From the NCBI GenBank assembly GCA_011109175.1, contig RDEW01000014.1:1089661-1141039 (forward strand): a stretch of DNA of 51,379 nucleotides, given 5' to 3'. Positions 34,131 through 45,419 of the stretch are shown in pieces. Each line of letters starts with the position of its first letter. Position 1 is the stretch's first letter. Source of the stretch: Dicyema japonicum. Lineage: Eukaryota > Dicyemida > Rhombozoa > Dicyemidae. The notes beneath the pieces were generated by a model. That model made no database searches. It worked only from the letters and a program-made list of their open reading frames with translations, and had not been told where the DNA came from. Both the position numbers and the translations under genes were made by a program.

Positions 34131-36200
34131 ATCCAACTTGGAGACTCAGGATTACAAAAATTCCCAAAACGTTCAAAAATAGTAATACTTTATCGGTAAT
34201 GGTCCCAGTTTATACTTATAAGATCATAGCGTGCTAGAACAGGCTTGACCTCTAAAGGAGTTAGGTTGAGTTTATAAAAGATTGGTGGATGATCACTACC
34301 AATATCATCTAGCGTGATCGGTCATTCCAAAAATCTATGTACAGATTCCGATACTAACGCCATTCCCAAATAATCCCAGCCACTTGGAGAATAGTGATTC
34401 GGGGTCGAGGACGTCACAACGGAAAACCCAGAAAACACAGACATATCCTTTAAAAACCGGTCGTCTCTGTTTGTCCCCAAACGATGTATCTTTCGAGTTT
34501 AAGTCCTCCAAAAGGACCAAGAACGGTGCATTTTCATCATGAAAAAAACTCTCGATAAGATAAGGATACGACGATAATTTTTAGAATATATTCTTCCAAT
34601 TTTCATCCACATATTTTCCACTCGTACTTCCAGGGAACCAAACTCACACAATTCTTGGAATATGATCTTCAGGTTACGAACCCTTAGATTTAGTCTGTAG
34701 AATAAATATGTACCCGTTCTTGCAACCAAACCAGACTTCCATTTAAAATCAAGAAAACAATATCCCTCAAGTTGATAATTATCCTCAATCTTTAACTTCG
34801 TTTCATTAACAATTAATATATCAATTGGTGGATATACACAATCTCAGAACGCCTTCTCTTTAAGGATCGGCCGTTCACAGCAATAATAGTAAGAACAGAC
34901 TTCATGCTTATAGAACCTCTGCCTCTCCAAAAAAAAGAGGGCCAACAGGTTCCTGACGTGTAGTTAACAAATATAAACCAGTTTTTTTAACAGCATTTGT
35001 CAATTCCAAGTCTGCAACTAGGTCTTCCACCAGATAAGGAGTACTGACATTATTCCCTTTGTTCATGTAATTGGAAACAATGTTTGTATTCTCAGAGGTT
35101 CGGGTAATATCCACGGTCTCATTTCTGAGTCCATTTGGTTGAAAATCACATTTTATGGAGTTTGTAGATTTCCCCAAACAATTTCAACGGTCTCAGCTTT
35201 AACCTACTTAACGGGTCGAAACACCTTCTTAGTCATGTCTTTTGTTCTTCTTACTTCAAAGGCACCCTTTGTTGAAGAACAACCACCATAACAAGCCAAA
35301 TGACCAACTGTCCCACAGTTAATGAATTTCCTTTCACTGTCCTTAGCCAAACAAGAGTTCATGCTGTGCTCTCCAACACAAATTAAGCACTTTTCCTTGC
35401 AGAAATTCGCAATGTGACCGAATTTTTGGCATCGGTAGCACCTAGTTACCGGTTACCTGTACCATTAAAAACGAACTCTCTGGAACCCAAAAACCATCCC
35501 CAGTCTAACAAGTGACGTGGCTTCCGCCCTAGACTTCAAAGTTCCAACAGGAAGACTGTGACCGTCCTTCATGAAACGTTTGAAATATAAACCAGGTCGT
35601 ACAGTTTCTGTANACCGGTTACCTGTACCATTAAAAACGAACTCTCTGGAACCCAAAAACCATCCCCAGTCTAACAAGTGACGTGGCTTCCGCCCTAGAC
35701 TTCAAAGTTCCAACAGGAAGACTGTGGCCGTCCTTCATGAAACGTTTGAAATATAAACCAGGTCGTACAGTTTCTGTAAGAAAAAGATTCAAGTGATCAT
35801 CTGAGACCCAAGAAGGGATTCCCTTCACAACAAAAGTGGAAGGATATAGGACGGAAGTGGTAAAAATATGCCATCAATACCAAATGGCGCATTCAAACCA
35901 AAATAATCGACACAAGCGTTCATATCCACTTTCGATGCAAATTCAAGTGTGAATATGGCTGATCTCCTTAGTGTAATTCGTGCCTTACTGGCAATCGCTG
36001 AGTTTGAAATATGTTAAAACATTTAATTTGTCCCAAAGCCATGTGTTTAATTTCCAGATTCACTCTAAGTGAATCATACGTCAAGTTAGACGAAGCAGCT
36101 TGCCCCGACACAACATCCTCATAAAGTTAATTAGTGGGTATTTCATTCCCCTTCGTTGATTTAGACTTGGCTGCAAGTTTTTCTTTCATTAGCCAGTTTT
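34130..36200 (-). mobile_element. LINE fragment: CCHC ORF1 plus endonuclease
   Basis: The ORF1 part (about 36200-34930) carries zinc knuckles on the minus strand: RCYRCQKFGHIANFCKEKC, CLICVGEHSMNSC and KFINCGTVGHLACYGGC, a gag-like nucleic-acid-binding region as in Jockey/I-type elements. The endonuclease part (about 34900-34130) has NAPFLVLLEDLNSKDTSFG and IGSDHPPIFYKLNLTPL, the SDHPP motif. No RT follows, so the 3' part is lost. A 166-bp duplication around the N at 35613 repeats part of ORF1. Its two-ORF layout sets it apart from the 2A-bearing single-ORF LINEs. Confidence 0.75.
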
Positions 36201-36417
36201 CTTTCCTCGGTTGTTAATGCTTTCCCAACTTTTCCTATTGTCGAAATTTTGCAACGCAATTAAGAATTGTGTTATGGAGTATTGGAGAAAAGTTTTAGAG
36301 AACAACCAAAAACTCTTGTAATCAAAAAGACTTTGCAAGTAGGAATAGTTTGACAAATTGGTTAACCTTATATATGAGTAATCACAATATTAGAATAAAG
36401 ACAATTATTAATAAATG

Positions 36418-37095
36418 TTAATTAGCCTTAAGTTTCCTAATAGGGACGTAATTTAACTTCCAAAGGGACTCCATCATTATGAGGAGAGGAACAAAAATCC
36501 AAACCGAGTTGAGAAAGACAAAGTAAAACCAAAAATAAATAGGATCCTTCCTATCCATGCAATGTTCAAAGTCATCAAAGTACTCAGTTAGAAAGTACAT
36601 AGTGGTCCCATACAACTGAAAGAGAACAGTCATCAACTGAAATACATACATTTTTGATATTTTAAGGGTAGTCATCACAAAACAGATTAAACATAGAGGA
36701 CCGACCACATAGACAGTGAATGATTCAATAGCTAAGACTGTGACGTCATTTCTAAAATATATTGATTGGGTAACGTGAGGTAGCGAGAGTCAGAAATGGA
36801 GTATTCCTTCCCTAATTAATTATAAAATAAGCAGACATAATTGTGCCATCAGTGTGTTCTGGCTAATGATAGAGTCATGGTTTGTGACGTAAGTCATCTC
36901 AATCACCAAATGAGTAAAGGCAGACAACAGAAACCACACCGCTTTGAACTTTCCAAAGCAGGATAGACGACAGAGTTTTGCCAAACCCAACCCAATCAAG
37001 AATATCCCCAAATATAGAGCAAACAGATATGAAAGAAGTTCATATCTTGGCATTGTATTAGGCACATAGCCTTTCAGTTGATTAAAATATTCCAT
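36418..37095 (-). CDS. EBP: Emopamil-binding protein, delta8-delta7 sterol isomerase
   Basis: EBP moves the sterol B-ring double bond from C8 to C7 in the ER membrane. Three exons (37095-36837, 36811-36775, 36751-36418) with GT-AG introns of 25 and 23 nt give 209 residues, near the 230 of human EBP. The first intron rebuilds QLWKEYSISDSRYL, matching the family's QLWKEY-SRY block. Conserved catalytic-pocket residues are visible: FTHLVIEMTYV (His and Glu), AIESFTVYVVGPL (Glu and Thr), YFLTEYFDDFEH, and FWFYFVFLNSVWI (Asn and Trp). Four to five hydrophobic helices are present. The gene appears intact. It lies between a LINE and the short retroposed sequence before PDE1. Confidence 0.95.
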
Positions 37096-37263
37096 AAAAC
37101 AATGTAAGCGTGTTTTAAATTTAAATTTATTGAACCAAAAAACACAATTAAAAATATGTTTCCTTTATTATCTTTATTTTATTTTTATTATCTTAAACAT
37201 GGCCCTCCAATTGACTCAGTTACCAAAGTATATGATCTCGTTGTTGCTAAGATCTTAGGAGGC

Positions 37264-37422
37264 CCGAGATATGAAAGAAACCTCCCCTGCTGTGGAGATT
37301 AATCCAGGAATTCAAAACTAACCGCAGGAAAAGGACTGGTATGGACACCGGGATCTCTTAGTTGTACGATAACTTTTATCTTCTTTCTCGTGATTTCGGG
37401 GTTAATAAATTAAAATAATTAA
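37264..37422 (+). mobile_element. Short retroposed LINE-tail/SINE-like element with target duplication
   Basis: About 159 bp flanked by 15-bp direct repeats with one difference (AAGATCTTAGGAGGC at 37249-37263, AAGATCTTGGGAGGC at 37423-37437), a good target-site duplication. The body contains GAGATTAATCCAGGAATTC and ends with CCGGGATCTCTTAG, then TTTCTCGTGATTTCGGGGTT and AATAAATT, the shared 3' module. It aligns with the copies at 27110-27225 and about 50190-50345, so a recurring short unit moved by a LINE is likely. It lies between the 3' end of PDE1 and the start of EBP. Confidence 0.7.
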
Positions 37423-37630
37423 AAGATCTTGGGAGGCAAACGAATCGTGTAAGAGATATTAATCTAGTGAGTCTTAGGTTCTGTGTTTAACCAGAAGGAA
37501 ATTCCAATATAAATAAGGTTTTCCAGACACACCATCCAATGTGGTCTGGAGTAAGCTAGGTTCCAGTATTTGGGTCATGAATATGAATAATACCAGAATT
37601 TAACACATTATTAGTAGAATTAATGTAAAA

Positions 37631-39332
37631 TTATGATAAATTGTTAATTATTTCATTAATTTCATTTTCATCAATTTTTTCCCATTTACCAACATTTTGG
37701 TTGAGATTATTAGTCCAAACATCGACAATGGTGGTTAATTCCTCAGTGTGATTAAGAATCCGTCTTTTCTCTAATATATTTTTGTATTCACGCATCATTT
37801 CCCCAACAAATACAAATATGGGTTTGACAATAAAATTTATAAAACTAAGTTGTGATTTTCTGATGACTGTTGTTGATCTGTCACACAAGGGAGAACAGGG
37901 AATATTCATAGACTTTTCAATATCCCCCTAAAATCACAATTTGAATAACCTGAGCAAAAAACTCATTGACTATTTTTCTTGTCCACTGAGTGTGAATGTC
38001 CCAAAGTTTAGTTGGATGTCCTATATCAGCTGTATGCAATAATACTGATAGTACATCAAATTTTTTTTCACTAAAATATAATATTTTATTTTACAAGAAA
38101 GATTCATTCCCTTGTGAGTAAATTTGTTTCATATTATTTAAAAGAGTAAAATGTGTGGACATATCCGTAGAAATTATCATTTTTATCATTAAAGCTCTGA
38201 TTTGTCTGTGATTGTAGTGATAGTAGTAACCTGTATTCGTTAGGAGTGAGTGACTCAAAAATATTAGAATCATCCATTTTTAATAATTTAAATGTGGAAG
38301 AGAGGTGATAATTTTCAAGTACAGAAATGTCATTGTACATAATGGCGTACTCTGATCTAGAATATAAACAAGTCCTCTCCCCTGTAATTACGTGAAAGTT
38401 ATTAGTCTTCCCATCGTGTTTATAATCATGTGCTAAAGCTGAGACTAAACATCCGAGAATCTCATAATTCGTCATGGTTTTCTTAGATATTTTGAAATAT
38501 TACATAAAGACCAAAATTATGAATCATTGAAAAGAGGGTCTGAGCCACATCAGCAGCATGAGTTGAATTATGGTAAAAATTATTATGCACTTCATACCCG
38601 TCAGTCAGACTGGTTAAAAAATTCACTAACTTGTCATATCTTATCTTTTTATTTTAAAATTAGACAAAACTTTGAAAATACTTCTTAGATTATAAATTTC
38701 AAAAAGTTTAAGGCCAACAGTCAAGAGTTCCGTTTGTTTTGTCTTCATTCTGAGACCGAAAATATCAAAGTTCCATGTTTGAATATTCTCTACGTTAACT
38801 ATGAATTACTTTTAAATAATTTTCAATTTCAGGACTAAACTCGTTTACCTTTTCTCCAAAATTAAAAATTCTCTCTCTTAGTATAAAGTTACTTTGAACA
38901 AGCAATCCCGGTCTTTATGATCATTGCAACCTCACGGAATTTGAGTTTTATACTTCTGGGATTCAAAGTAGTGGAGTTCATAAATGTTTCCTCAATCCAT
39001 TTGGCAACTTGTGAATCATTTTCAATCAAATCTGAATTAATATTGTCTGATCCTCTTTAATTATGTAAAATATAACTTTGGTATTTCATGTAAAATATCA
39101 ATGCAGTCTCTTATATATTTGAGACTATCTAATAATTCACATGGTTTTATTTCATTGTGAGTAGTCTAAATAATCAACTGTTCGAGTCTGTTAAAAGTTT
39201 TAATTAATTTACCTAAGACTGCACACTTTAAGTGATTCCTTTGTCCCTGTTTCTGGGAGAATTCGTCCAAATTCCTGAATTTGTTTTGATAGTACTGAGA
39301 GTTCTTGAGAAGACATTGATTTAAGCGTCATA
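37631..39332 (-). CDS. PDE1: PDE1-like cyclic nucleotide phosphodiesterase
   Basis: A class I phosphodiesterase closest by eye to the Ca/calmodulin-dependent PDE1 family, which hydrolyses cAMP and cGMP. Well-supported exons: 39077 upstream to an uncertain start, 38893-39054, 38810-38870, 38671-38787, 38504-38644, 38095-38481, 37950-38070 and 37631-37927. Introns are 22, 22, 22, 26, 22, 24 and 22 nt. Markers: WIEETF and IIKTGI (N-terminal), NIQTWNFDIFGLR, FYHNSTHAADVAQT, the HD-domain metal motifs LAHDYKHDGKTNNFH and LLHTADIGHPTKLW, SPLCDRSTT and FINFIVKPIF. All four metal-ligand blocks are present. The first exon or exons (ATG candidate near 39332) could not be fitted without a frame problem, so the N-terminus, where a calmodulin site would be, is unresolved. 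Confidence 0.9.
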
Positions 39333-39349
39333 ATTATTCATATAAAATT

Positions 39350-40220
39350 AATAATTACGATGAATTGTTAAAAATATAATCAATCAAACCAATTACTTGA
39401 AAAACAATTGAATATTATTTTTAAGGTCAATTATTACATCGATATACGTCATTATTCTTTATTCAGACTGTACTTTCTCATTTCTATCACTTTACCAGTC
39501 AGGTTCTTAAAGTGATCTCTATAAGGTTTTCTAGTAACACTAACCAACTCTTCACACTTTCTCTTTGGTTAAGGTCATATTTAGAGGATATATGACAATG
39601 AGTGGATTTGTATATTGACATCTTCCTGTCAGATGCCAATGTGCCCCAAACTCAAATTTCAGCAGCATACCAGCAACAGGCACTCATAATACAACAATAC
39701 AAAGACCACGCATGTACAGCGGGTATATGTTTGCCGACCTAACCTGGACATGGTTCTCCCTCAACACTAGATGATACTAACATCCAGCTCAGCTAACTTT
39801 TCAGGTTCAAATAACAAGCCCATCATAGTAATTAAAGAGAGAATTTCATGTTCCTTATATTTAAGCATTTTTGCTATTCGGCCTGACCTTTCCTTCATTC
39901 CAACCACAACTGATTTCTCTCATTCGAGACTATATAGATTTAAATATTAAGAGTTACAAGTGACCAATGTTTGTAGTGATTGCAAAAAGTTAACAAATAT
40001 ATTATATTCGATATTGCCTCAGTTTAATAATAATATCACTTATCAGTAGTAGCAATTATGTCATCACAGGCAATTAATGTCTACAATGTAGTCCACATCA
40101 CAAAAACGTGGTAAAACAACCTTATTAATTTTATTAAAAATATTTAATATGACTTAAATTAATGTTTTTTAATCTTTTTTGAAAATAACCAATTTATTGT
40201 AATTAATGACTTTTTCACTT
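39350..40220. other. Unassigned stretch upstream of PDE1
   Basis: AT-rich with a short GC-richer part at 39630-39780. A plus-strand reading there (ISAAYQQQALIIQQYKDHA) hints at transposon-derived coding DNA but is too short to assign. No host gene seen. Confidence 0.35.
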
Positions 40221-40935
40221 TAGTTACCTCAAACTCACCTTTTCTCTTACGATGACAATCTCGTTATTGGAGTGAAACAGGTCTCTTTACCTGAGGAGGC
40301 AACAAGATCGGTACAAGATGCATTAAACCTGGTGGGTTTTTTCTTCGTACCGCCTAAAAGTCTTACCAGGTAAATCACATATAACAATGTTCATCTTTTT
40401 ACAAAAAGACAAATATAATGCCATTAGTGCAGGACGATTCCCAAGACACAAGGCGATCAACGGAATTGTCAAGCGAGCCCTGGAGTCTGCGGGATACCCA
40501 GCCATACTAGAACCTGTTGGTCTGGACAGAGGAGACGGAAAACGTCCCGACGGGATCACAATTTTCCCATTCGAAGAGGGGAAACCTTTGGTCTGGGACG
40601 CTACTTGTGTCGACACGCTTTGCCCGTCCAACATTGTCGGGAGCGCGGTAGACACACTGTATTCCGCGGAAAAAACGATGATGGCAAAGGAGAAGAAGTA
40701 CGAAGCGCTACGCGACCGATTCGCGTTTTATCCGATAGTGGTCGAGACAACTGGAGGAATAAGTGGAAAATCGCTTCGCTTCCTAAAGAAACTTGGACGC
40801 TTAGCTACACTAAAAAGCCACGACGCACGTGAGACCCGGTGGCTACTCCAGTTGATCTCTGTTGTAATCGTGAGAGGCAACGCAACGTCGATAATGTCGG
40901 CGCGGTCCACTTTGGATGGATGGCAGTTTTAAATA
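40220..40935 (+). pseudogene. RLE-type non-LTR pol: YADD scrap plus endonuclease-like domain
   Basis: The first part (40225-40380) reads LFSYDDNLVIGVKQVSLPEE, a degenerate RT catalytic strand. It is followed by a long open frame 40387-40932 with GRFPRHKAINGIVKRALESA, then KRPDGITIFPFEEGKPLVWD followed by ATCVDT. The RPD-x14-D pattern is that of restriction-like endonucleases in R2/R4/NeSL-type LINEs. The frame continues with ALRDRFAFYPIVVETTGG, RFLKKLGRLATLKS and VIVRGNATSIM, the usual C-terminal end. A 181-codon open frame in a decayed region suggests a fairly recent copy. A related, more damaged copy lies at 23550-24070. Confidence 0.7.
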
Positions 40936-41588
40936 TGCTTTACTAGGGATAAATTAACTGATTACATTTATGCCATTAGTAAATTTTCATCATTTTCCCA
41001 TTCCCACAAGGTGACGTCCCTCTATCTTGGGAGTCACTGTTGACTTGCTATTACCATTCACTTATCAAGTAAACCTGGTGGTTTCAAGGATCCAAAATAA
41101 AATGAAAATACTGATAGCTTATCATCTTTCTTGTGGTTTCCATGTTAACAAGTAAAATTAATTAATAAATTTGGCTGTTTCCATTGAAACCTTCCAGAGA
41201 AATTTTTCGGAACAACCAATCGATTCCCCGAAACTCATTACTCAGTTTCGATATCATAGACCCAAACGATCTTAGAAAAGAGACAGCCTTGGGCCCGAAG
41301 ATTCCACTCTACGACAACGGGCTGAATCTGGCGGAGAGGCTGTCGTATTTTCTTATTTCTCGGATGCATAATAAATTAAGGTAATTTCCCGATAGCAGAT
41401 CTTATGATTAGAGCACATTTTTATCACAAAAGGTTTACTCTAAAAATTTCAGAAATGTTGCCGCAAAGGTAATTGGCTCGTGGTGCCCAAGCGTACATAG
41501 TGCTTTTTAATCCTTCACTGTTGGTTCTTTATATCATTGCGAAACATAAAGCGTAGTGTAGGACTATTCATGCATTAACAGCAAAAGA
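40935..41588. other. Unassigned stretch with one short ORF
   Basis: Contains a 66-codon plus-strand frame (41184-41384) with IIDPNDLRKETALGPK and NGLNLAERLSYFLISRM. I do not recognise it; it may be LINE-derived linker. The rest is AT-rich with no motif. Confidence 0.35.
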
Positions 41589-41930
41589 TATGTTAGACTA
41601 CCAATTTTCAAACTTTTTCATTTATCTTTAGCAAAATTTGGAAAAAAATATTACAATTTGTAAGAAATGCGCTCTCAATCGTTTTTTTGATTGTCTTTTC
41701 TCATCTTTTGCTATCAGATGGCGAGTCAGAAGGTTAGCTAGTTGGATTTAAGAATCCAAGAATTTTCGGCTGCGACAGATATGAAGATAAAGCGTCTTCC
41801 AAAGTCTTGTATTTATATTTAAAAGTTTCGCCTTCACTTAGATTGCTCCTGAGTGAGTAGCCGTTAGTACAAGGTTAAAGAGGGAGAGACGATAAACACA
41901 TGTGGTGCCCGAACTTGGTAAAAATTGAGC
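41589..41930 (+). mobile_element. Candidate LTR and primer-binding site
   Basis: A segment begins TGTTAGACTACC and ends GATAAACACA, within which is a TATA-like TATTTATATTTAAAAG near 41810. Directly after it (from about 41903) comes TGGTGCCCGAACTTGG, close to a primer-binding site complementary to the 3' end of a tRNA (TGGCGCCCGAAC type). A clear gag follows nowhere and no second LTR was found in the window, so this is a solo LTR plus leader at best. Confidence 0.35.
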
Positions 41931-42379
41931 AGAGCAGGAGGCAGAATTTTATTCGTGTTGAGTCATTGTATAAAAGTTTCCTGAGTTATGCGCATGGAAG
42001 AGTCCCGACACTCTCATTTGTTGATGAAGAGGTGAGACATGGATGTCGATGTTGATCCAATGTTGGTTTGATCACTTCAATAATATTCAAGGCGGATCAT
42101 CCCTATCTCGTTGTTTCCCTAGGTGTCCAAAGTTATCATGATTGGTAGTGGATCATTTGTGGTCAATCTGGGTAGTGTAGGATATGATATGGGAAACCGA
42201 TAGTCACATCGACCGAAGAAAGAAAAGCCAGAGAGGCTAGTTATAGTTGTAAAAGAAAACCAATTCATTTAAATCAATAACTTACGTTGGCTTTAGCAAT
42301 GCCTAGAGAACTAGAATTTTCTATATTAACTCACAATGATGATCTTCAAAAAAATCAAAACTGAATGAAAGGGATGTTA

Positions 42380-42900
42380 AAACCGACTAATTTATTCGAT
42401 ATGCCCAAACCTTGACTTAATCATAAATTTTGTACAATTAAATGGCCTCAAGGGTACTGATTCAGTGTTTAGGTTTTTTGACAATTTTTCAAACAAAAAT
42501 CCCTTGAAGCTAACCTCTTTACCGATCGAAGAAGACGTGTATGAATCGGATAAAGTCTATTTCCCGGCTTCTAATGGTGTTCCCTAAGGATCCGCATTAT
42601 CTCTTTTTTAACCTACACCGGAAAATGATATTCTCACTTATCCATGATCTATTCGCCTTATGTTGAAATGTGATCACAAAATGCGAAAAGAAAATACACT
42701 GGAATATTTATCGAAGCTATGGAACATCAAAACTCACCTTTTTGTGGAAATTATCTAACCGTGTAGTTCTTACGTACGCGCCTATGGGATCAATTCATTT
42801 CCAGGAAATATCAAAATCGAAGCTTGTCAGAACAGTAAATTCAAGTTACTGAAGGATGGACTTTAGGAAAAGGTCTCCTTTCCAACACCTATAGAGTCCC
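42380..42900 (+). pseudogene. Heavily decayed LINE RT remnant
   Basis: A plus-strand piece reads FPASNGVP-x-GSALSLFFN, recognisable as the NGVPQGSPLSPLLFN block, in a sequence with many stops. The following 60-codon frame (42670-42852) is probably the post-RT region but has no clear motif. Confidence 0.45.
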
Positions 42901-43052
42901 TAATCCGTGATAACCGAAGGGCGTGTCCGTTAAACCACGGGAATCTGCCCTATACGTGCTTGTGTTGGCTTGAGCCAAGATAAAGCCTGGAGCGTGTCAG
43001 ATTTGTAAAATTAATAAATTAAAATTCGAAAATGTTAATTTAGAATACAGAG

Positions 43053-43994
43053 TTAAGATTTATTAATGTCATTTTGTGTTGGAGAAACAAAACCATCCTC
43101 AAGGGCATACAAGATATCCTCAATCTTGAGTGTTACCAACTCCTTTCTATCACAACGTTGAATTAGTTTTTCTATATCCTTTAATTTGTTTAAATAAAAG
43201 TTTCTCTCAATGGTAATAATCTCCATTTCCTCCACCAATTCACTGACCTTCCCCTGTAGCTTCACTAATAACTCTTTATCTGAAACTAAAGAAGTATTAG
43301 ATTTTATAATTCCACCTAAAATGCTTGCAAAGCGTACTTTTAGAACGTAAATTTCCATTCTTTAATTCTAAAATTACACATTTATATTAACTGTTGAGAA
43401 TCATTGGAGCATTTATTTTCGTAAGAGAATATTCTAATTTGATTAATAACTACTTTTTATGTGTTCCCGTGAATTATAAAAATCAAACATATTATAATGA
43501 ATATTTTTCCTTGGTTTTGCATGTTCATAAGGCATGCTTTTATTTAATCGTTCCTTTACAGCATCGTACGCCTCCACGTCGGGAGAATAGTTGGCGAGGA
43601 AGAAGAGTCGGAACCACTGTAAGAACTCATAATTGTCCTGATATTTCCCCCTTGCCAGATTCTCACAGTTTATATTCAAAAATTGTTTAAAAGTTAAACC
43701 TTTGAAATTCCTAGGGATTTCAGAGAAGTTTGTAAAATTTTAAAATTAAAAATAAATTCATGTTCAATTTTAGCCTCAAACTTTATTTTTCTAATGTCAA
43801 TAATGTCTATATTATTTATTTATTTTACTTTTGAAAAGCATGTCGATCAGCTGACAATAAGCAGCCCCTGTCTTTAGTTCTTGGACTGATTTAAAGGTTG
43901 ACCCCAAACACGTGTTAATCCAATTTAATAATTCAATTCGACTTGTATGATTGTAATTATTCATTAACACATTATTCGCAAATTGAGTAGGCAT
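43053..43994 (-). CDS. MAPRE: EB1-type microtubule plus-end-tracking protein
   Basis: EB proteins bind growing microtubule plus ends through an N-terminal calponin-homology domain and dimerise through a C-terminal coiled-coil EBH domain. Start ATG 43994 (MPTQFANNVL). The CH domain is spread over exons 43994-43829, 43806-43700 and 43676-43454: ELLNWINTCLG, TGAAYCQLIDMLF, IKFEAKIEHEFIFNFKILQ and LARGKYQDNYEFLQWFRLFF. A short basic linker (exons 43433-43392 and 43367-43338) leads to the EBH domain in exon 43315-43053: TIERNFYLNKLKDIEKLIQ and DILYALEDGFV. Introns are 22, 23, 20, 24 and 22 nt; 831 coding nt give 276 residues (human EB1 has 268). The second intron (43677-43699) ends TTTTTG; the AG alternative at 43662 would delete five conserved-position residues. 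No C-terminal EEY-like tail is visible. Confidence 0.93.
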
Positions 43995-43999
43995 CACTG

Positions 44000-45110
44000 A
44001 TAAAATAGTTGATAATTTTGATTACAAATTTATTAAAATTATTATTTATATATTTATTAAAAATATTATTTATTATTTTTCTTTTATTTTATACATTCGG
44101 GACACTCCTTTTTACTTGTAGAAGTTAGTCTCCACAGTTCTTTCTCGGTGTATCCGGGGTTAGTAAATAAGTCTCCACAGTAATATATAATTTTATCATT
44201 TTTGTTTCATTTTCGTCATATTTTTAATAACTCCACTTTATATGACTTATTGTGGTGCAACGTCTTGAGTCTAGTAATCTTATTTTTAGTTTTCTATATG
44301 TGATTCCATATTTTCAGGAATTTATATTGCACAATGTTATGACTAACTCATATCTTCAAAAACAACGGTTCCAATTTACCCCCACTTAGTAAACATTTCC
44401 GAATTATCATTTTCAATGTTATCTTGTATGACCATATAACCCTATAAACCCTCTCAGTCCTTATCTAATGGAAATTAAGGATACCGACTAAACAGAATAT
44501 TCTTTGTTGGAGAACCATTGTTTGACATTTTTTAAAAATAAGCGAATTCGAGAAGGGAAATCTCAACGTGATACCTTAATCCAAGCGAAAACAATTGGAT
44601 AAAGTAAAAAAGTATACCCTGCATTTTTAATTTAGTTGACAGGAAAATATACAAAATTTGGAAATATTGCTTGCACGCTCTGTCGACTATTTTTAGTTGA
44701 AAAAAATATCGCGATTTTTTATGTAAGAATCTATGACATTGATTTAAACATGTACATCCTTTGTTAGTCAGTATGTCTTGGAGGTTTGATCACCATGGAA
44801 ACGAGCGAATGTTTGTGTGATTGGGAAAAATCAAGATAAAATGCAGATAATTACTAATTAACCTTATATATATCAGAAAATTTGAAAAACCGTTTTTAAT
44901 CGATTATATGATATTATTGAACAACATAATTAATTTGGATTCTTTCGGAACCGAGGCAACGAAGATTATTTTAGAGTTTAATAATATTTTTTCAAATTCA
45001 TGAAAAAGAATACCACACGTGGTTTAGGGATGAGAATAAAAAAGTAATTAAAGTATGTCAAGTTAAAGAAAATAAACATAATATATCATTAGGTATTACT
45101 TTGAGACTGA
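44000..45110. other. Upstream of MAPRE: AT-rich spacer with a LINE tail scrap
   Basis: Directly upstream of the MAPRE start lies a TTATTTATATATTTATTA run. At 44138-44171 there is TTTCTCGGTGTATCCGGGGT then TAGTAAATAA, a diverged copy of the shared LINE tail. The remainder to 45110 has no recognisable feature. Confidence 0.45.
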
Positions 45111-45417
45111 CATTTCGATAGATGGAAGAATCGTAAAACACAGATTGGCGTTCTTTGGGCATGTTGTCCGCTCTGATTCACTGGAAAGAACCATTATGCT
45201 GAGCAATATTACTGGGAAGAGAAGATCTGGCCGACCGAGGACTCGGTGGTTATCCACGGTGAAAGACGTCACGGGAATGCCTATATCAAGGCTACTCCAA
45301 ATTGCAACGGATCGGGGAGAGTGGAGGAAACTAGTTCATGAGATCTCCAAGGGTCGGAAACGACTAAATTGGACAACACAACATAGGTATTACTTTGCAA
45401 ACATCATCTTCCATTAG
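45110..45417 (+). pseudogene. RTE-like LINE pol C-terminal fragment
   Basis: The frame 45145-45417 reads LAFFGHVVRSDSLERTIML, then GKRRSGRPRTRW, then RLLQIATDRGEWRKLVHEI. This 'GRRxRGRPxxRW ... DRxxWR' block closes the pol of many animal endonuclease-RT elements. Only this 3' end is present, typical of 5' truncation. Confidence 0.8.
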
Positions 45418-45419
45418 GA

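Noticed and set aside
38871-38892. A 16-nt intron in PDE1 (GTAACTTTATACTAAG)
   Set aside because: The next AG two repeats further gives a 22-nt intron, the modal length here, and keeps the frame.
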